From contig PMWR01000589.1 of NCBI GenBank assembly GCA_003166055.1, positions 7,752 through 13,025 on the forward strand: a DNA stretch of 5,274 nt, given 5' to 3'. Below, piece after piece: positions 1-4,561 of this stretch. The notes under the pieces were generated by a model. It saw only the letters and a list, made by a program, of their open reading frames with translations. It did no database searches and was not told the origin of the DNA. How positions within the stretch are numbered: the stretch's first letter is position 1; the number at the start of each line of letters is the position of its first letter. The translations under genes were made by a program, and so were the position numbers. The stretch comes from Acidobacteriaceae bacterium. GTDB lineage: Bacteria > Acidobacteriota > Terriglobia > Terriglobales > Acidobacteriaceae.

Positions 1-93
1 CTCAACCTGATCTTCATTCCCGTGCTCTACGTGATCCTGAGCCGGCTGTTGGGTCGTGGCGATAAGGCCTCAGAAGCTTCAGTCGTCACATAG
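1..93 (+). CDS. C-terminal end of an RND-type efflux transporter (partial)
   Basis: Only the last 30 codons are inside the window, open at the left edge and ending in TAG at 91-93. The translation begins LNLIFIPVLYVILSRLLG and finishes with a short polar tail (GRGDKASEASVVT). The hydrophobic stretch with an F(I/V)PV(L/F)YV core is what I know as the end of the last transmembrane helix of AcrB/HAE1-type RND pumps, which export drugs or other hydrophobic compounds across the inner membrane with a periplasmic adaptor and an outer-membrane channel. The family call rests on this one helix, so another multi-helix transporter is possible. The gene converges on the minus-strand gene ending at 247. 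Confidence 0.6.
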   Translation, partial: LNLIFIPVLYVILSRLLGRGDKASEASVVT

Positions 94-104
94 CGTAATT
101 TGCC

Positions 105-150
105 TTGTCATTCTGAGCGAAGCGTAGCGGAGCCGAAGAACCTGCTTCTT
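105..150. repeat. Intergenic repeat-like element (TTGTCATTCTGAGCGAAGCG type)
   Basis: The element starts TTGTCATTCTGAGCGAAGCG (105-124) and ends with a small hairpin, AAGAA (136-140) and TTCTT (146-150) around a 5-nt loop. From memory, the TCATTCTGAGCGAAGCG string is a very common dispersed intergenic sequence in acidobacterial and some other environmental genomes. Only one copy is in this window, so its repeat status is prior knowledge, not shown here. It lies between two convergent genes, the usual place for such elements. Confidence 0.5.
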
Positions 151-167
151 GAAATCCCAGGCGGGTG

Positions 168-201
168 CCCCATCCTTCGCGTTTTTTTGCGAAGGATGGG
201 G
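168..201. repeat. Perfect 13-bp inverted repeat with T-rich loop
   Basis: CCCCATCCTTCGC (168-180) is followed by an 8-nt loop GTTTTTTT (181-188) and the exact reverse complement GCGAAGGATGGGG (189-201). It sits in the spacer between the convergent RND and helix-hairpin-helix genes. The strong stem could help end transcription from both sides, but the T run is in the loop and not after the stem, so it is not a standard intrinsic terminator. It directly follows the element at 105-150, and both share a GCGAAG core, so the two may be parts of one composite repeat. A weaker inverted pair, AGAACG (203-208) and CGTTCT (224-229), follows. Confidence 0.6.
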
Positions 202-246
202 GAGAACGAAGTGAGCTGCGGGACGTTCTGAAACATCTCGGATGGG

Positions 247-573
247 TTACTGCTCCTCCCGATGCGCGATCACATAATCTTTGACCCGGTCGTAGACCTC
301 GCCGCTCAAAATGCCCCTCTCGAGCAGATCCGCCTTGGTGCGATACGGCCGGAAACGCACAATGCGTCCTGCCCAGCTCCGTGGCAATCCAGGGATCTTC
401 AATAGCTCATCCAGCGTAGCGTGATTGATGTCGATTCGCGCCTCGGGCGCCGGCGCATTTGCAGAAGTCTTCGATGGTTTATAGAGATCCCGATCCTGAT
501 TCTGCGCCATTCCGGCCGGGAAAATCGACAGGACCACCAAGGCACACACCGTAAGTTGCATTCTTGCCCGCAC
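247..573 (-). CDS. Small exported helix-hairpin-helix (ComEA-like) protein
   Basis: This encodes about 108 residues. The start is a GTG at 571-573, chosen because AGGGGGAG lies 9 nt upstream and because the product then begins MRARMQLTVCALVVLSIF, a good Sec signal peptide with a charged n-region and likely cleavage after A23 (PAGMA/Q). The ATG at 559-561 would also leave most of the signal peptide; ATGs further upstream (645, 675) add an unlikely extension. Residues ~47-103 are two helix-hairpin-helix units: IDINHATLDELLKIPGLP, then FRPYRTKADLLERGIL and a closing YDRVKDYVIA helix. This matches the HHH_3/ComEA-type fold, which binds DNA non-specifically in competence proteins. There is no membrane anchor beyond the signal peptide, and no com genes are nearby, so a DNA-uptake role is not shown. 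It diverges from the mechanosensitive channel gene. Confidence 0.8.
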   Translation of the reverse strand: MRARMQLTVCALVVLSIFPAGMAQNQDRDLYKPSKTSANAPAPEARIDINHATLDELLKIPGLPRSWAGRIVRFRPYRTKADLLERGILSGEVYDRVKDYVIAHREEQ

Positions 574-582
574 CGCTTCATT

Positions 583-590
583 CTCCCCCT
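583..590 (-). promoter_or_regulatory. Ribosome binding site deciding the GTG start of the HHH protein
   Basis: Read on the minus strand this is AGGGGGAG, separated by 9 nt from the GTG at 573. The in-frame ATG at 561 would be 21 nt away, too far, so the site favours the GTG. Confidence 0.55.
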
Positions 591-727
591 CTCCGCGATA
601 GAATCGCAAGCGCACCGTCCGTTTTCCTATCTCCTGGCGAACCATGCAAGCCGACTGCCTGCCGGCGGGTGACACGAGTGCTCAATCGATAACAGCAATT
701 CCACCTCGGTTCTGTCACAATAAGGCC

Positions 728-2611
728 ATGGCAAAGCCTCCTAATGCTCCCGACCCTTCGGACGCAAGCCACACCCGAATCTTCGGCCGCAAACGGCTCG
801 TTCTTCTTCTCTCGCTGCTTGTGGTGTATGCGCTGTGCCTGATCTTCGCCTGGACCACGCGCGGCGCAATGGCGCATCTTCCTTCCCTCCAGGGACAGGG
901 AGAAGTGCAAGGGCTGATTGCAGGACAGACGGCCCTCGTCGATCTGCGCCCCTGGCAAACGGCCCAGGCTCTGGCGCCGCTCGCCGTCTCCGCCGAGGAA
1001 ACCGAGTACGCGCGCCAGGCTGAACATCTCGCCGATTTTGAAGTGGATCAGGCGTTCGCCTCGGCATTACGACAGGCCGCACAGGAGGTGGAACACCGCG
1101 TCCTGACCGGCGATGCGCTCGCCCTCCAACAGAAGGTCGCGCAGCTGCAACAGGCTGTCGAAGACGACCAGAACCTGGTCGACCGCCTGACGGCCAAGGC
1201 CGGCTCTCAATCCGTCGCGCCAAAAGATGCGGCACAGCCGGCTGTCGGCGGAGACGATCTTGAGGTTGCCAAAGGCCAGCTCGGCCTGGATTCCGACGAG
1301 CTTGCCGATGCGCAGCTCGATCTTGCGCGCGCCTCCGGCGACAACCGCGCACAGCTTCAAAGTGAACTGTCCGCGCATGAAGCCGCCATGCGGAAATACG
1401 ACAGCGGATCGCAGGGCCAGCCCGCCGTGCTCTCCGCCAAACAGCATGGCACGCTCGCCTCGCGCGTAAGAGATTGGTTCTCTCAGCACGACCGTTACCT
1501 GTTGATCCAGCAGGCGATTCAGCAGACACAAGAGGAGATCGCCAATCTGACCGCTGAACACCACGCGCTTGAGTCCAGGGCCAATGCCGCCGGCCCAGCC
1601 GCCATAAGCAGCCCGCCGGCCCGCGCAGCCCGCCTGGCTGACATCAAAGACAAGCGCGAACAGCATCAGCTTCTCAGCATCTTCGACGACCGCATTCAAA
1701 CCGAGCAGCAACTTGCCGGCGTGTATGGCAAATGGTCCGGCCAGGTGCTCCTGCAGCATCGCATCATCGTCCATCTGATTCTGCAGTCATTGGCACTCAT
1801 TCTCTTCATCCTCATATGCACCGTCCTCTGCAATGCGCTTATCCAGCGGCTGATGGCCAATCCAGCGCTTGACAGGAGACGGATGCAAACCCTGAGCACT
1901 GTTCTTGAGTTGGGTGTGCAGGTGCTTGGAGGCGTACTCATTCTGCTGGTGGTGTTTGGCTCGCCACGTCAGTTGACAACCGTCCTGGGCCTCGCCACCG
2001 CCGGCATCACCATTGCCCTGCAGGATTACATTCTCGCGTTTTTCGGCTGGTTTACGCTCATGGGCAAGAACGGCATCCGCATTGGAGACTGGGTTGAGAT
2101 CAATGGCGTTGGAGGCGAAGTCACCGAGATCGGGCTGCTCAACACGACGCTTCTCGAAACCGGAAATCTGGCGGACAAAGGACATCCGACAGGACGCCGC
2201 ATTACATTCATGAATAACTTCGCCATTCGCGGACAGTACTTCAATTTCTCCACCGCCGGCCAATGGATGTGGGACGAAATCAGCGTTCCCGTGCCCGCGT
2301 CAGACGACACGCAGGCGATGGTGGATCGCATCGGGAAAGCAGTACTTGAGGAGACGGAAGAGAATGCCCGCATTGCGGGACAGGAGTGGAAACGCGGAAC
2401 ACGGGGGGACGGCCTGAGCCGCTTCAGTGCGGCTCCGCACGTCAACCTCCGGCCCTCGGGTTCCGATTTCACCCTCCAGGTGCGCTATGTGACGCGCGCA
2501 TCCGAACGCTTTGAATTGCGCAACCGCATCTTTCAACGCGTCATCGGCCTGCTCCACTTGCCCGCGGCACCGACGGGGTCCGATCCGCCCGCCCCGGCTG
2601 CGAGCGCCTAG
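728..2611 (+). CDS. MscS-family mechanosensitive ion channel with long coiled-coil insert
   Basis: This encodes 627 residues from ATG 728. The in-frame ATG at 644 would add 28 residues rich in Cys and Pro with no ribosome site; 728 has only AAGG 2 nt upstream, so the start is moderately sure. Segment order: basic N-terminus then TM1 (~23-42), a long Gln/Ala/Glu-rich region (~60-340) with strong coiled-coil character, TM2 (~346-369), a basic loop (ALDRRR), TM3 (~392-411), and the pore helix (~416-445; GLATAGITIALQDYILAFFG). The MscS beta domain follows (from ~448; GIRIGDWVEINGVGGEV, then LLNTTLLETG) with a polar C-terminal domain. Positive-inside rules put the coiled coil in the periplasm. MscS channels open under membrane tension to release solutes on osmotic downshock. 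The insert makes it about twice the length of E. coli MscS. It diverges from the HHH gene; no clear terminator precedes the his leader. Confidence 0.85.
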   Translation: MAKPPNAPDPSDASHTRIFGRKRLVLLLSLLVVYALCLIFAWTTRGAMAHLPSLQGQGEVQGLIAGQTALVDLRPWQTAQALAPLAVSAEETEYARQAEHLADFEVDQAFASALRQAAQEVEHRVLTGDALALQQKVAQLQQAVEDDQNLVDRLTAKAGSQSVAPKDAAQPAVGGDDLEVAKGQLGLDSDELADAQLDLARASGDNRAQLQSELSAHEAAMRKYDSGSQGQPAVLSAKQHGTLASRVRDWFSQHDRYLLIQQAIQQTQEEIANLTAEHHALESRANAAGPAAISSPPARAARLADIKDKREQHQLLSIFDDRIQTEQQLAGVYGKWSGQVLLQHRIIVHLILQSLALILFILICTVLCNALIQRLMANPALDRRRMQTLSTVLELGVQVLGGVLILLVVFGSPRQLTTVLGLATAGITIALQDYILAFFGWFTLMGKNGIRIGDWVEINGVGGEVTEIGLLNTTLLETGNLADKGHPTGRRITFMNNFAIRGQYFNFSTAGQWMWDEISVPVPASDDTQAMVDRIGKAVLEETEENARIAGQEWKRGTRGDGLSRFSAAPHVNLRPSGSDFTLQVRYVTRASERFELRNRIFQRVIGLLHLPAAPTGSDPPAPAASA

Positions 2612-2650
2612 GCTCGAGCGGCCGCTTGCCCGCCGCCGCAACCGCAACAT

Positions 2651-2680
2651 TTGACACCGCAAAGGGTTTTCCCGTAGGGT
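2651..2680 (+). promoter_or_regulatory. Candidate sigma70-type promoter of the his operon
   Basis: A perfect TTGACA (2651-2656) is followed after 18 nt by TAGGGT (2675-2680), which keeps the three most conserved positions of TATAAT (T1, A2, T6). Transcription would begin at about 2686-2688, 2-4 nt before the leader ATG at 2690, giving a leaderless or nearly leaderless transcript. The same bases contain AGGG (2676-2679), which could be a weak ribosome site with 10-nt spacing; if so the true promoter lies further upstream. The two readings exclude each other. Confidence 0.5.
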
Positions 2681-2689
2681 TTGAATCAG

Positions 2690-2767
2690 ATGCAGAGCCA
2701 CCGCCATCCCGGTCACCACCATCATCATGGGACACCCATGCCGGCGGACTGCCATGGCCTGAACTAG
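2690..2767 (+). CDS. hisL: Histidine-rich leader peptide of the his operon attenuator
   Basis: A 25-codon ORF runs from ATG 2690 to TAG 2765-2767, with an in-frame TAG just upstream at 2675-2677 that limits the start. It begins MQSHRHPGHHHHHGTP and ends PADCHGLN. Eight of 25 residues are His: positions 4, 6, 9-13 and 22, with five in a row (CAC CAC CAT CAT CAT, 2714-2728). It ends 27 nt before a strong terminator hairpin and 96 nt before hisI. In enterobacteria the his operon is controlled by just such a peptide: scarcity of charged His-tRNA stalls the ribosome on the His codons and prevents the terminator from forming. The function lies in being translated, not in the peptide. The symbol is given by analogy with E. 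coli hisL; the sequences share only the His run. I find the position, His codons and RNA folds together convincing. Confidence 0.85.
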   Translation: MQSHRHPGHHHHHGTPMPADCHGLN

Positions 2768-2807
2768 ACGGCCATCCAGATCGAAGAGTTACCCAAGCCC
2801 GCCGGCA
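2739..2807 (+). promoter_or_regulatory. his attenuator: antiterminator and competing pre-terminator folds
   Basis: TGCCGGCGG (2739-2747) is exactly complementary to CCGCCGGCA (2799-2807), a 9-bp antiterminator stem that uses up most of the terminator's left arm (2795-2803). A nested hairpin, ATGGCC (2754-2759) with GGCCAT (2770-2775), would shorten the loop and span the leader stop codon. Upstream, CATGGG (2726-2731) pairs with CCCATG (2735-2740), and CCGCC (2701-2705) with GGCGG (2743-2747); both would occupy the antiterminator's left arm and begin within the His-codon region. A ribosome stalled on the His run would block these upstream pairings, leave 2739-2747 free and allow read-through. 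A ribosome at the stop codon would cover the nested hairpin and favour termination. Base pairing was found by eye without energy calculation. Confidence 0.75.
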
Positions 2808-2827
2808 ACCAGCTCGGCGGGCTTTTT
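2795..2827 (+). terminator. Intrinsic terminator of the his attenuator
   Basis: AAGCCCGCC (2795-2803) and GGCGGGCTT (2816-2824) form a perfect 9-bp stem around a 12-nt loop, and the stem merges into a run of five T (2823-2827). It lies between the His-rich leader ORF and hisI, in the operon's direction, so it must be conditional for hisI to be expressed from the upstream promoter. It might also stop transcripts from the upstream channel gene. Confidence 0.85.
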
Positions 2828-2863
2828 CGTGTTCCTAAAAAATCCAAACCAGACCAGGACAAA

Positions 2864-3250
2864 ATGAGCAACGAAGCAACAATTGATTTCGAAAAAATGG
2901 ACGGCCTCGCCCCCGGCATCGTGCAGGATGCGCGCACCGGAGAAGTGCTGATGCTCGGCTTTCTCAATCCCGCCAGCTACGCCAAAACGCTTGAAACCGG
3001 CTTCGTCACCTTCTGGAGCCGCACCCGTCAGAAGCTATGGATGAAGGGTGAAACCAGCGGCAACCGCCTGCGCGTCGTCTCCGCATCCACTGACTGCGAC
3101 AACGACACGCTGCTCTTCCGCGTCGAGGTTGAAGGCGACGGCCTGGTCTGCCACGAAGGCACTGTCAGTTGTTTCACCAAACCGCTCCCATTCGGCACCG
3201 CCGCCAATCAGCCAAATCAGAAAGAGGAATCCCGTGGCCAACAAGCTTAG
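2864..3250 (+). CDS. hisI: Phosphoribosyl-AMP cyclohydrolase (monofunctional)
   Basis: HisI hydrolyses the purine ring of phosphoribosyl-AMP to give ProFAR, step 3 of histidine synthesis, in the cytoplasm (EC 3.5.4.19). The product is 128 residues, the usual size of the stand-alone enzyme; no HisE (pyrophosphohydrolase) domain is fused, so hisE must be elsewhere. The signature [10 protein letters not shown] is at 58-67. The metal sites known for the family are all present: DCDND at 77-81 (Asp77, Asp79 and Asp81 for Mg, Cys78 for Zn), Cys96 in VCHEG and Cys103 in SCF for Zn. The start ATG 2864 has AGGA 4 nt upstream. It is the first structural gene after the attenuator and overlaps hisG by 17 nt, which suggests translational coupling. 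The C-terminal tail after residue ~110 is polar and poorly conserved. Confidence 0.95.
   Translation: MSNEATIDFEKMDGLAPGIVQDARTGEVLMLGFLNPASYAKTLETGFVTFWSRTRQKLWMKGETSGNRLRVVSASTDCDNDTLLFRVEVEGDGLVCHEGTVSCFTKPLPFGTAANQPNQKEESRGQQA
3224..3228 (+). promoter_or_regulatory. Ribosome binding site deciding the GTG start of hisG
   Basis: GAGGA inside the end of hisI, 5 nt before GTG 3234. It supports starting hisG there and not at the in-frame ATG at 3048, which would add 62 residues of frame-shadow sequence. Confidence 0.75.
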
Positions 3251-4109
3251 ACTCGGCATCCCCAAAGGCAGTTTGCAGGATGCCACCATTGCTCTCTTCA
3301 AGCGGGCAGGTTGGAATATCTACGCCGACGGCCGCTCCTACTTTCCTTCCATCGACGATCCCGAAATCGAGTGCATGCTCATCCGCGCGCAGGAGATGGC
3401 GCGCTACGTCGATCACGGCGTCCTCGACGCCGGCCTCACCGGCATCGACTGGGTTGTCGAAAGCGGCCTCGACGTTACCAGCATCACCCCGCTCACCTAT
3501 TCCAAGCAGACCCGCCGCAAAGTCCGCTGGGTCCTCGCCGTTCCCGAAGGCAGCGGCTTTGAACGCGCGGAAGACCTCGAAGGTAAAATCGTCGCCACCG
3601 AACTCGTTGAAGTCAGCAAGCGTTACTTCGCCTCCAAGGGCGTCAACGTCAAGGTTGAATTCAGTTGGGGCGCGACCGAGGTCAAGCCGCCCACACTCGC
3701 CGACGCCATCGTTGAAGTCACTGAGACCGGCAGCTCTCTCAAGGCCAACCACCTCAAAATCATTGACACGGTGCTCGAAAGCGAAACCCATCTCATCGCC
3801 GGCAAAGCCACGCTCGCCGACCCGTGGAAGCGCGAGAAAATCGACCAGATCGCCCTCATGCTGCGCGGCGCCATCGACGCGCAATCGCAGGTCGGTCTGA
3901 TGCTCAACGTCCAGCGCGACAACCTCGAAGCCGTCCTCGCCGTGCTGCCCGCATTGAACTCGCCCACCATTTCCCAGTTGAGCAACTCCGATTGGGTAGC
4001 CGTCAACACCATCGTCGACGAGCGCGTAGCCCGTGACGTCATCCCCAGGCTCAAAGCAGCGAAGGCAACGGGCATAGTCGAATACCCGCTTAACAAAGTG
4101 GTGCTGTAA
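3234..4109 (+). CDS. hisG: ATP phosphoribosyltransferase, long form
   Basis: HisG condenses ATP with PRPP to phosphoribosyl-ATP, the first and committed step of histidine synthesis (EC 2.4.2.17). The product is 291 residues from GTG 3234. It begins [18 protein letters not shown], the family's N-terminal strand and PKGSL motif; residues 156-169 ([14 protein letters not shown]) are the PRPP-binding loop of this family. The length, and a C-terminal segment from about residue 212 ending [11 protein letters not shown], identify the long form (HisG_L), whose C-terminal ACT-like domain binds histidine for feedback inhibition; the long form works without HisZ. It overlaps hisI by 17 nt. Codons are strongly C-ending like hisI and hisD. 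With the upstream attenuator, this step would be controlled both in transcription and in activity. Confidence 0.96.
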   Translation: MANKLRLGIPKGSLQDATIALFKRAGWNIYADGRSYFPSIDDPEIECMLIRAQEMARYVDHGVLDAGLTGIDWVVESGLDVTSITPLTYSKQTRRKVRWVLAVPEGSGFERAEDLEGKIVATELVEVSKRYFASKGVNVKVEFSWGATEVKPPTLADAIVEVTETGSSLKANHLKIIDTVLESETHLIAGKATLADPWKREKIDQIALMLRGAIDAQSQVGLMLNVQRDNLEAVLAVLPALNSPTISQLSNSDWVAVNTIVDERVARDVIPRLKAAKATGIVEYPLNKVVL

Positions 4110-4121
4110 AAGATGCACTCT

Positions 4122-4126
4122 GAAGG
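4122..4126 (+). promoter_or_regulatory. Ribosome binding site of the GIY-YIG gene
   Basis: GAAGG lies 9 nt before ATG 4136 but only 3 nt before ATG 4130. The spacing favours the second ATG. Confidence 0.5.
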
Positions 4127-4135
4127 TAAATGATC

Positions 4136-4477
4136 ATGAAGTCGAAGGAATCGAGAAAAGAGTCGGTTCGGAAATTCAAGGAGCAGAAGCCGCTCCTTGG
4201 CGCGTACGCTGTTCGGTGCTCCGCAACGGGCCGCGCATGGGTAGGCGTATCCCGCAACCTCAGTGCGACCAGGAATGGATGTTGGTTTATGCTGCGCGGC
4301 GGCCTGCATCAGTCGAAGACGCTTCAAGCGGATTGGAATGCCCACGGGGAGTCAGCGTTCGAGTATGAGGTTCTGGACGGCACTGACGAAGAGGTGGATC
4401 CACTGTTGATCGACCGCGTGCTCAAAGAGAAGAAGGCCGTCTGGATCGCAAAGCTGGGTGCGCAGCCTCTGCCATAA
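4136..4477 (+). CDS. Small GIY-YIG nuclease-family protein inside the his operon
   Basis: This encodes 113 residues from ATG 4136; ATG 4130 in the same frame would add two. After a basic N-terminus (~1-19) comes LGAYAVRCSATGRAWVGVSR (21-40): GAY stands for GIY and WVG for YIG, so the first motif Tyr (Y24) is kept and the second is Trp. R46 is near where the catalytic Arg of the fold is expected, residues 58-80 (HQSKTLQADWNAHGESAFEY region) match the conserved central part, and E98 in LKEKKAVWI is near the expected catalytic Glu, though exact alignment is uncertain. GIY-YIG domains cut DNA; small stand-alone members like this have no role that I know of. It sits 26 nt after hisG and 84 nt before hisD. 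Its codons (AGA, AGG, GGA, GTA, more AAG/GAG) differ from the C-ending his genes, suggesting a separate origin. No homing-type DNA-binding domain is attached. Confidence 0.8.
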   Translation: MKSKESRKESVRKFKEQKPLLGAYAVRCSATGRAWVGVSRNLSATRNGCWFMLRGGLHQSKTLQADWNAHGESAFEYEVLDGTDEEVDPLLIDRVLKEKKAVWIAKLGAQPLP

Positions 4478-4479
4478 AC

Positions 4480-4511
4480 ACAATTCCACGGTTGCGCAAT
4501 GATCGAATTGT
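4480..4511 (+). repeat. Weak inverted repeat between the GIY-YIG gene and hisD
   Basis: ACAATTC (4480-4486) and GAATTGT (4505-4511) are perfect 7-bp complements around an 18-nt loop that itself holds the palindrome TTGCGCAA (4492-4499). No T run follows, so it is not a terminator. It could be an RNA stem in the intercistronic region, an operator-like site, or chance. Confidence 0.3.
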
Positions 4512-4548
4512 CGCATCGCCCTGAATCAATCTGCGAATAAGACCGAAA

Positions 4549-4554
4549 AGGGAG
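4549..4554 (+). promoter_or_regulatory. Ribosome binding site deciding the TTG start of hisD
   Basis: AGGGAG with 7-nt spacing to TTG 4562. It is the strongest such site in the operon and marks the non-ATG start. Confidence 0.8.
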
Positions 4555-4561
4555 CACCGAA

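Noticed and set aside
168..201. Two-spacer CRISPR-like or tRNA-like structure
   Set aside because: Only one inverted repeat, no repeated units with spacers, and no cloverleaf or acceptor features.
644..727. Upstream in-frame ATG that would lengthen the MscS-family protein by 28 residues
   Set aside because: The extension is Cys/Pro-rich, has no ribosome site, and precedes a natural basic N-terminus plus TM1 beginning at ATG 728.
574..727. Promoters for the divergent HHH and channel genes
   Set aside because: I looked on both strands for paired -35/-10 boxes and found none convincing, so none is annotated.
741..1529. 262-codon minus-strand open frame within the channel gene
   Set aside because: Arg/Ala-rich composition typical of an antisense shadow in GC-rich DNA; the plus-strand frame has clear membrane and coiled-coil features.
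2613..2728. XhoI-NotI-like string (CTCGAGCGGCCGC) followed by a His-codon run, suggesting vector polylinker plus His-tag contamination
   Set aside because: The string overlaps the channel gene's end, is 90 nt from the His codons, and no other vector or tag sequence surrounds them; the His codons are followed by an attenuator fold and his genes. Short GC-rich palindromes are expected here by chance.
2754..2775. ATGGCC/GGCCAT hairpin as a separate terminator
   Set aside because: No T run follows; it fits better as a nested stem within the antiterminator loop.
2626..2838. 70-codon plus-strand open frame across the his leader region
   Set aside because: It runs through the terminator stem, has low-complexity Pro/Ala/Arg/Ser content and no ribosome site; the His-rich ORF in another frame explains the region better.
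3048..3233. ATG-initiated N-terminal extension of HisG lying inside hisI
   Set aside because: It is a frame shadow of hisI; GTG 3234 has a ribosome site and matches the HisG N-terminus.
3174..4118. Long minus-strand open frame of 314 codons opposite hisG
   Set aside because: It is the antisense of a well-supported hisG with C-ending codons, which suppresses stops on the opposite strand; no recognisable protein features.
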